48,167 bases of DNA, taken from contig JAQBNU010000084.1 of the NCBI GenBank assembly GCA_028288365.1, forward strand, positions 1 through 48,167, in the 5' to 3' direction. Under the pieces are notes generated by a model. The model ran no database searches and was not told where the DNA came from. It worked only from the letters and a program-made list of their open reading frames with translations. The translations under genes and the position numbers were made by a program. Position 1 is the first letter of the stretch. Every line of letters starts with the position of its first letter. Positions 43,901-48,167 of this stretch are shown here, piece after piece. The DNA is from Chitinophagaceae bacterium (GTDB lineage: Bacteria; Bacteroidota; Bacteroidia; Cytophagales; Cytophagaceae).

Positions 43901-44389
43901 ATCAGAAAAATTCTGAACAGTTCGGTAAACACTACCATTCCATTGAACACCGAAATCGAAATCCTCAACAGCTACATCACCCTGGAGAAGCTGCGTTTCG
44001 AAGGCAAGTTCGACCACGCCATCACCATTGATCCCAACATTGAAATCGATACCATCCAAATCCCCTCTCTTCTCATACAACCTTACGTAGAGAATGCCAT
44101 TCTCCATGGCCTCATGAATAAAAACGAACAAGGTTTTTTGAAAATAGACATCGCATTGAAGGATGATTTCTTATTGTTTGTGGTGGAAGACGATGGCATT
44201 GGAAGAGAAAAAGCTGCTGCTATCAAAGAGAACCACATCATCAAAGAAAAATCCTATGGCATGCTCCTGACCAAAGAGCGACTGGAGATGATCAACAAAG
44301 CTGCGTCTGTATCTGTGCACATCGAAGACCTCAAAGACAACGAACAAAAACCTGCAGGGACGCGGGTGACGGTTTCGATTAAGATATAG
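41000..44389 (+). CDS. 7TMR-DISM / multi-PAS / LytS-type sensor histidine kinase
   Basis: 1,129 residues. A leader (residues 1-26) precedes a periplasmic 7TMR-DISMED2-like beta domain (about 30-165). Seven membrane helices follow at about 175-385 (HWAYFGFIFLILISSCIALL first). Then at least four PAS domains lie between about 395 and 905, the first two being near duplicates of each other (SVWMVDRELKLIKWNNKF and SVWMVDKEFKLIKYNDKF). The C-terminal kinase is of the His_kinase/LytS type with His936 in MNPHFLFNSLNS, the N-box SLLIQPYVENAILHGLM and EDDGIGRE. All motifs look intact. It phosphorylates presumably the LytTR regulator encoded divergently. Confidence 0.95.
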   Translation: MSFYTIRPILWLTGLFLFLYSGETKANSKADFFYLTANDTHYSAREIVALYKKHQLTATGNSLNLGLNVHDAWLVIDPTTLSTNKFLVFENAHLDSIEAYFYSNEELITIKQTGDHFDFDLRGIKHNFPNLKIPPTTSLIVLHVTTEGPMLVPIYLLSLEEYFDYAYQYGIFHWAYFGFIFLILISSCIALLWLKESIYFYYILFTLSMGLVTAVDYGYTFQYFWHSYPWVNGYNIFFYTVTFFSILFSEKLFNTRKEIPKLYKVYKIIYWSFALMTILVLILPYNTGLQVYFYFSFLIRLFSIGTSVFYYMYFKNSTSKFFLLGWLAYTVSAIIYYIYLAGLLPFSIINNNILQIGDGIQIIFFNTAILSTINRLKKEKDDLKAETQKVLMANEVTLNSIFNGMLQSVWMVDRELKLIKWNNKFKDNVKNLLRIDLDESDAYKTVYDIFAQEEIDLWIPLYARVFEGEDIYFEKAYANGARMIEYYMYPVVINGIISNILVISNDITEKIKSKEAAEKNEIATNTILNSIRQSVWMVDKEFKLIKYNDKFIDNVNKVLSVPEESIAPGARVAGINKMSDRSFWDEKYSKAFSGEEVYFEKKWEGSNRIFDYHMYPIYVNEDVVSVFALSNEITDKVKQQEELKLSEEKYRLLSENAPAAILVLNMDESKITEVNIEASNLFKRTKEELLAIHPRQLYPEHQEEGYPSEEEAYSLVNRALQGESVNYEWIFQNSTGDYIPTQVWLNRLPTQGPRLLRITIIDITERKNNQKEQKELIDFQSSLIEQIKKHEAGLSALINSTSDYIFALDTELNFTEYNNAFEDIVFANFGVDLQKGMNIAQFVSPEIKEQSLASFGKALAGKTSKNIIETITAKGETRFIDIVYSPIFSETEEVIGITVISRDITENKQAEKELLEINNQIAEYKLMALRSVMNPHFLFNSLNSIQYFVAKNERRLALDYLSLFSTLIRKILNSSVNTTIPLNTEIEILNSYITLEKLRFEGKFDHAITIDPNIEIDTIQIPSLLIQPYVENAILHGLMNKNEQGFLKIDIALKDDFLLFVVEDDGIGREKAAAIKENHIIKEKSYGMLLTKERLEMINKAASVSVHIEDLKDNEQKPAGTRVTVSIKI

Positions 44390-44392
44390 TTT

Positions 44393-44423
44393 AGTGATCA
44401 GTGGACAGTTGTCAGTGATCAGT
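44393..44423. repeat. ACTGATCACTG-type repeat, inverted copy
   Basis: On the minus strand it reads ACTGATCACTGACAACTGTC, then CACTGATCACT, like the copies at 26841 and 27851. It lies 3 bases after the stop of the LytS gene. Confidence 0.6.
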
Positions 44424-44437
44424 TAGGGTAAGAGTGC

Positions 44438-44472
44438 AGAAAGAGAGCGGATGAACCATTCGCTCTCTTTCT
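44438..44472. terminator. Hairpin terminator after the LytS gene
   Basis: AGAAAGAGAGCG pairs perfectly with CGCTCTCTTTCT around an 11-base loop, followed by ATTTCTCTTTC. Its arms are nearly the same as in the 37106-37150 hairpin. Confidence 0.7.
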
Positions 44473-44493
44473 ATTTCTCTTTCTTACATTACC

Positions 44494-44526
44494 TGTCGCA
44501 AGTCCGCTACGAGAAGACTTGCGACA
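44494..44526. repeat. TGTCGCAAGTC palindrome
   Basis: 11-base perfect inverted arms, TGTCGCAAGTC (44494-44504) and GACTTGCGACA (44516-44526), with an 11-base loop. It is not followed by T, so it is more like a REP-type palindrome than a terminator. Confidence 0.5.
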
Positions 44527-44546
44527 GCTAGGGAGGACTTATAAAA

Positions 44547-44605
44547 GTGTGAAGTGTGAGTATTGAGACATGATTCCTCTGTACTCGCGCTCCATACTCC
44601 ATACT
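44547..44605 (-). repeat. 60-base dispersed repeat, copy 2 (inverted)
   Basis: On the minus strand it begins AGTATGGAGTATGGAGCGCG, like copy 1 at 36968, and ends CACACTTCACAC. It is not bordered by the CCCCTAAATCCCC arms here. Confidence 0.7.
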
Positions 44606-44634
44606 AAAAAAAGGGCACCGCTCTCACGGTGCCC
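44606..44634 (-). terminator. Intrinsic terminator of the TonB receptor gene
   Basis: On the minus strand, GGGCACCG pairs with CGGTGCCC around a 6-base loop and is followed by a T run of 7. It lies about 35 bases after the receptor stop. Confidence 0.85.
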
Positions 44635-44668
44635 TCTGCTTTAAACAAACCCAACTTCAACCTTTATC

Positions 44669-46855
44669 TTAATATTTGAAACTTGCTCCTACAAGGAACA
44701 TCATGATTGTTTTATCTGTCTGTGCAAACTCAAACGACGTTTGGTTTAATGCATTTCTTAAGTTGACAAACAGTTCCAATTTATCGATTGGCTTATAGGC
44801 AAATCTCGCGTTCAATAAGAACTTAGAAGGCACATCAATGATACCATTGCTTTTGTTAGCAGCGAAATTGCTGTACAAGTTGTCGTACTGGTAAGAACTG
44901 AAATAGTACATGGTTACATTCGCATTGAACTTTTTGGAAATTTTGTAGTTCACATACGCTCCTCCAAATACACTAGGCGTACCTTTGTGTGTAGTATTGT
45001 ATGTGACATGTACGTTGTTGACAGAATCTGATGCCGTTGAACTTCTGTATTTCGGTACATCTTTCAATTGTGTCGTTTGAATAGTCACAAATGGTTTGAT
45101 TTGAAACTTGTTTTGAACATAGTTAGCAGAAAGTGTGATTCCATCCTGCAATGTTTTCATAGAAATATTTTCTACAGTTTGAGGAATCAGAATTTTCCCG
45201 TTCGCCATGTCTACTTGATTCGGCTGACCGACAAGGAACGTATAGTTCTGCACGATTTGATGGAACACATCCACTTCAATGTGGAAGTTATCGGTGATCT
45301 TACTTCTGTATCCTAACTCAAACAAATCGATGCTCAACAATTTCAGGTTTTGATCACCAGTTACTTTGGCGTATTCAGGGAAGAACACACCAGGAGCGAC
45401 TTGTTGAGAACCAACCAATATAGAACTAGAGTTGTACGTATCGTACATGTTTGGACCTCTGTAAGATCTGGAATAATTACCTCTTACAAAATGACGGTCT
45501 GAAAATTTATAGCTTGGTGCAAATTGGTAAGAAGCATAGGCTTTACCCGGATGATTGTAGGTATCTACACGAACAGCACCAATCACTTTCAACTTTTCTA
45601 GTTTATATTCTGCACGCAAAGAAACCGCAGCGTTGGTAAGGCTCTTGCTACCATTGATGAATCCTTCTCCATTGGCAATGTCAGCGTATTTAGAATCGTC
45701 GTAAGTCGCACTTCTGAAACTCACCCCTGGCTTAAAAGAAAATTTCTTGAAATTGATGTCGTATTCTGTCACAAAGTCTAGGGTATTGAAATTGTATTTG
45801 TAACCGTTAGCACCTTTTGCTACGTCCTGTGTTCCGAACTGATAAGCCAACATCGTATTCCAATTATTCAATTTCAATCTGGCATCTACATATTGTGTAG
45901 AAGATGTTTGCGTAGACAAAGGAGTGGCTAAGTTATCTGTAAATGCTTTCTGAACCATCGACTGCTGACCACCGAAAGAAAGAGCTACATTACTTTTTTC
46001 TGAGATGGCATAATTCAGGAATGCATTGTAGCCAGCTTTATTCATGGCTTTCTTAGGATCAGGATAGCGATCACCGGCATTGGGATTATTGTGTGCATCT
46101 ACCAATGGTCCGCCTGGAAAGTAGGACACGATAGAGTCGGCAGAAGTTTTCTTTTGAGTGGCCCAATTGTAGTAATCCGTTTCTGTTCTGTTTCTACTTT
46201 GGAAGTTACCGGAAGCGATGAAATCAAACTTTCCGAATTTATAACCCACAGAAGCATTGCCGATGTAGGTATTGGGATTACCCGCTTGCACGTTGGCTAC
46301 GGCATACATTCCTTTTTGATCTATTCTTCTGGTAATGATGTTGATCACACCAGCTGCAGCGTTAGGACCGTACAATGCAGAGGAAGCACCACGTACCACT
46401 TCTATACGTTCCACATCATTCAGATCCACCGGAAGTGTTTCCCAGAACGTACCACCGTTAAAGTAGTTGTACACCGGTCTGTTATCGATCATGACCAATG
46501 AAATGGAGTTTGACGCATTGTTGATCGCTGTAGCAGGAGGCACATTATTCAGACCTCTGATATCTACCTGGTAATTACCATTCGATACTTCAGTTACCAG
46601 CAAACCTGGAATCAATCGCAACGCTTCTACGATAGAAGTAACACCTGAGCGCTGAATTTCTTCACGGCTCACACTTCCGATAGACAATGGTGCTTCAAAA
46701 ACGGATTCACTTTTTTTAGAAGCTGACACCACTTGTACATTCATGAGATCTTCAAGACTCATATCTGTCATAGTGGTGGTTGAATCCGCAACCTGTCCGT
46801 ATCCCACAAGGGAAGACAGAAACAATAGGGCGAGTAAAAGTAGTTTTCTATTCAT
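44669..46855 (-). CDS. TonB-dependent outer-membrane receptor
   Basis: 728 residues with a signal peptide (residues 1-20, MNRKLLLLALLFLSSLVGYG). A plug domain covers about 30-180: MSLEDLMNVQVVSASKKSES, SREEIQRSGVTSIVEALRLI, then a DIRGLNN box, VMIDNRPVY and DVERIEVVRGASSALYGPNA. A 22-strand-type barrel follows and ends in FLVGASFKY. There is no carboxypeptidase-like N-terminal domain and no SusD partner, which suggests a catecholate/cobalamin-type or small-ligand receptor rather than a SusC-type glycan importer. The substrate is not identifiable. A HAMP-GAF protein gene lies 28 bases upstream on the same strand and may be co-transcribed. Confidence 0.94.
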   Translation of the reverse strand: MNRKLLLLALLFLSSLVGYGQVADSTTTMTDMSLEDLMNVQVVSASKKSESVFEAPLSIGSVSREEIQRSGVTSIVEALRLIPGLLVTEVSNGNYQVDIRGLNNVPPATAINNASNSISLVMIDNRPVYNYFNGGTFWETLPVDLNDVERIEVVRGASSALYGPNAAAGVINIITRRIDQKGMYAVANVQAGNPNTYIGNASVGYKFGKFDFIASGNFQSRNRTETDYYNWATQKKTSADSIVSYFPGGPLVDAHNNPNAGDRYPDPKKAMNKAGYNAFLNYAISEKSNVALSFGGQQSMVQKAFTDNLATPLSTQTSSTQYVDARLKLNNWNTMLAYQFGTQDVAKGANGYKYNFNTLDFVTEYDINFKKFSFKPGVSFRSATYDDSKYADIANGEGFINGSKSLTNAAVSLRAEYKLEKLKVIGAVRVDTYNHPGKAYASYQFAPSYKFSDRHFVRGNYSRSYRGPNMYDTYNSSSILVGSQQVAPGVFFPEYAKVTGDQNLKLLSIDLFELGYRSKITDNFHIEVDVFHQIVQNYTFLVGQPNQVDMANGKILIPQTVENISMKTLQDGITLSANYVQNKFQIKPFVTIQTTQLKDVPKYRSSTASDSVNNVHVTYNTTHKGTPSVFGGAYVNYKISKKFNANVTMYYFSSYQYDNLYSNFAANKSNGIIDVPSKFLLNARFAYKPIDKLELFVNLRNALNQTSFEFAQTDKTIMMFLVGASFKY

Positions 46856-46883
46856 CTTGGTTTATTTATTTGGGATTAACGGT

Positions 46884-48167
46884 TTAGTTTTTAGAATGAA
46901 TTTTATCTTCCAGAATTTGAATTTTTGTTTTATAATCGTTCTCTCTTCTTTGCATGTCTTCCTGTGTAGCCGTGAGCTCTTCCAGATTTTGTCTCATCTC
47001 TTCTTCGTTCTCCATCATCTTTTGTTGAGAGATCTTCGCAGAGTCGAGTAACATGATCGTGCGTTGATTGATCTTCACATTAGAAATGGTACCCGCGATG
47101 TTTTCACACAATTTCTTGATGAAATCAACTTCGTACTTATCCAACACTTTGAAGGAAGCGAGTTCTATGACACCCATGATCTTATCGTTTACAATAAGCG
47201 GGAACAAAGAGAGACATCTTGGATTGGCATCTCCCAGACCAGAAGTGATGTTGACGTATTTCTCCGGAACATCCGTCAGATAAATGATATCACGTTCCAC
47301 GTAACATTGACCTACCAATCCTTCACCCGGATAGATCAATTTCTCCAGGAATTTTTTACGTTCGTAGGCATAGCAAGCAGACAACGTAAGTACCGTTTCT
47401 TCTTCTTCGGATTCATTCACCAGGAACATAGCACCCTGATTGGCTCCTACATACTTGACAAGCTTTGACAGGATGTTATCAAACAACAATTGCATATCAG
47501 AATTTTCTCTGAGCAATTGAGCAAACTCTGCCAAACCTGTAGCGGCCCAGTTTCTTTTCAGATCTTCTTCGTTGAGTTTTTTTAATTTTTTACCCATCTC
47601 CAACAAAGAGTTTCCTAACAAATCTTCTTCACTCAAGGGTTCGAACGTTGCTTCCATGTCGCCGTTACCAATGCGGTCCGCATAAGCAGCAGTCTTTCTT
47701 AAACCATCGTTGAGGTAATTGAGCGCAGAAGACATTTCACCGATCTCATCGTTTCTGGTATCCAGACGAAAGTCAGGTAAGATCCCTTTACCCATGTTCA
47801 CCAATACATCTTTTACCTGTATGATCGGTAGAGTGATGATGCGAACGGTATTGATGGTAATGATGATGGCAATAAGAATAGTAATGAAGATGATCAGGAT
47901 GATGATGTTTTTGAAGATGTTCAACGAATCCGTCATCTCTCTTCCTGCGCGATCTGCGTTTTGATTTTGAATGGTAATCAAGGCGTCGAGTCCTTTGATC
48001 ACGCGGTTGTATTTCAATGCAATCGCTCCCCCATCCTGCACCATCGGAGAGATCTCGCCAAGCACAAGTTGTACATCCAGGTAACTATCAAACGTTGATA
48101 AGCCACGCATCACTTTATTGTAATCCATGATCAAGGAATCCAACGTGCCGGTGATTTTTTCAAACTT
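46884..48167 (-). CDS. HAMP-GAF signalling protein, N-terminally truncated by window edge
   Basis: The frame stays open to the last base, so the start is outside; 427 codons are visible. A helical probably periplasmic stretch (residues 1-80) is followed by a long membrane helix (IIILIIFITILIAIIITINT) and a HAMP domain. The motif LSEEDLLGNSLLEMGKKLKK comes next, then a GAF domain with TGLAEFAQLLRENSDMQLLF, YVGANQGAMFLV and GEGLVGQCYV, and a short coiled coil ending EEMRQNLEELTATQEDMQRR. There is no kinase, cyclase or phosphatase domain. The motif and coiled coil are shared with the SpoIIE phosphatase at 33341, suggesting a common origin and maybe partnership. Confidence 0.85.
   Translation of the reverse strand, partial: KFEKITGTLDSLIMDYNKVMRGLSTFDSYLDVQLVLGEISPMVQDGGAIALKYNRVIKGLDALITIQNQNADRAGREMTDSLNIFKNIIILIIFITILIAIIITINTVRIITLPIIQVKDVLVNMGKGILPDFRLDTRNDEIGEMSSALNYLNDGLRKTAAYADRIGNGDMEATFEPLSEEDLLGNSLLEMGKKLKKLNEEDLKRNWAATGLAEFAQLLRENSDMQLLFDNILSKLVKYVGANQGAMFLVNESEEEETVLTLSACYAYERKKFLEKLIYPGEGLVGQCYVERDIIYLTDVPEKYVNITSGLGDANPRCLSLFPLIVNDKIMGVIELASFKVLDKYEVDFIKKLCENIAGTISNVKINQRTIMLLDSAKISQQKMMENEEEMRQNLEELTATQEDMQRRENDYKTKIQILEDKIHSKN

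Noticed and set aside
1..48167. tRNA, rRNA and riboswitch search by eye
   Set aside because: No TTCGA-type T-loop with matching acceptor stems, no rRNA-like conserved stretches and no recognised riboswitch core were seen in the intergenic regions; a covariance-model search was not possible.

Overview
The window comes from a Bacteroidota bacterium. The evidence is a secreted chitinase with a C-terminal type IX secretion (T9SS) sorting domain, many small receiver-only response regulators, 7TMR-DISM and LytS/LytTR signalling proteins, a CheB-CheR-kinase hybrid, a TonB-dependent receptor, poor Shine-Dalgarno sites, and a few TAnnTTTG promoter boxes. No rRNA, tRNA, CRISPR array, intact insertion sequence or phage module was seen. 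I cannot name the genus.

Layout. At 1-6600 there is the 3' end of a TolC-like efflux gene, a receiver protein, a small unknown ORF, a multidomain GH18 chitinase, an SDR oxidoreductase on the other strand, a Ser/Thr/Gly-rich exported protein and a second receiver protein. At 6804-15512 one huge minus-strand gene encodes a cyclic beta-1,2-glucan synthase-like enzyme of about 2,900 residues. At 15781-20830 there is an unknown cytoplasmic protein and then a plus-strand cluster: an eRF1-like small protein, a membrane protein, two YceI proteins, an outer-membrane barrel, and two near-identical SHOCT mini-proteins bracketing the second YceI/barrel pair. At 21118-27524 there is a response regulator plus CheB-CheR-PAS-kinase hybrid, a DUF2252 protein, a small unknown and a hemerythrin-like protein.

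The most interesting part is 27886-36790. A close-packed minus-strand operon runs, in transcription order: membrane GAF protein, HAMP-GAF-PAS-PAS-SpoIIE phosphatase (SiaA-like), SiaB-type GHKL kinase, SiaC (DUF1987, with the phospho-acceptor Thr at residue 68), an ABCG-type transporter with an N-terminal TerB-like region, a lipoprotein and a small secreted protein. I read it as a SiaABC-type partner switch whose output may be an ABC transporter and envelope proteins, since no diguanylate cyclase is present in the window. Next to it are a degenerate kinase-CheR-CheB operon (37176-39676), a divergent LytTR regulator / 7TM-PAS-LytS kinase pair (40049-44389), a TonB-dependent receptor and a HAMP-GAF protein truncated by the window edge. 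The last one shares a linker motif with the SpoIIE phosphatase.

The intergenic DNA is unusually rich in repeats. It holds two 136-138 bp elements with 31-bp inverted ends, a 60-bp repeat in opposite orientations, an 87-bp repeat with TTGTTGGC palindromes, a double GTGTCAG palindrome, a four-copy ACTGATCACTG repeat next to gene ends or in gaps, and long purine/pyrimidine terminator hairpins.
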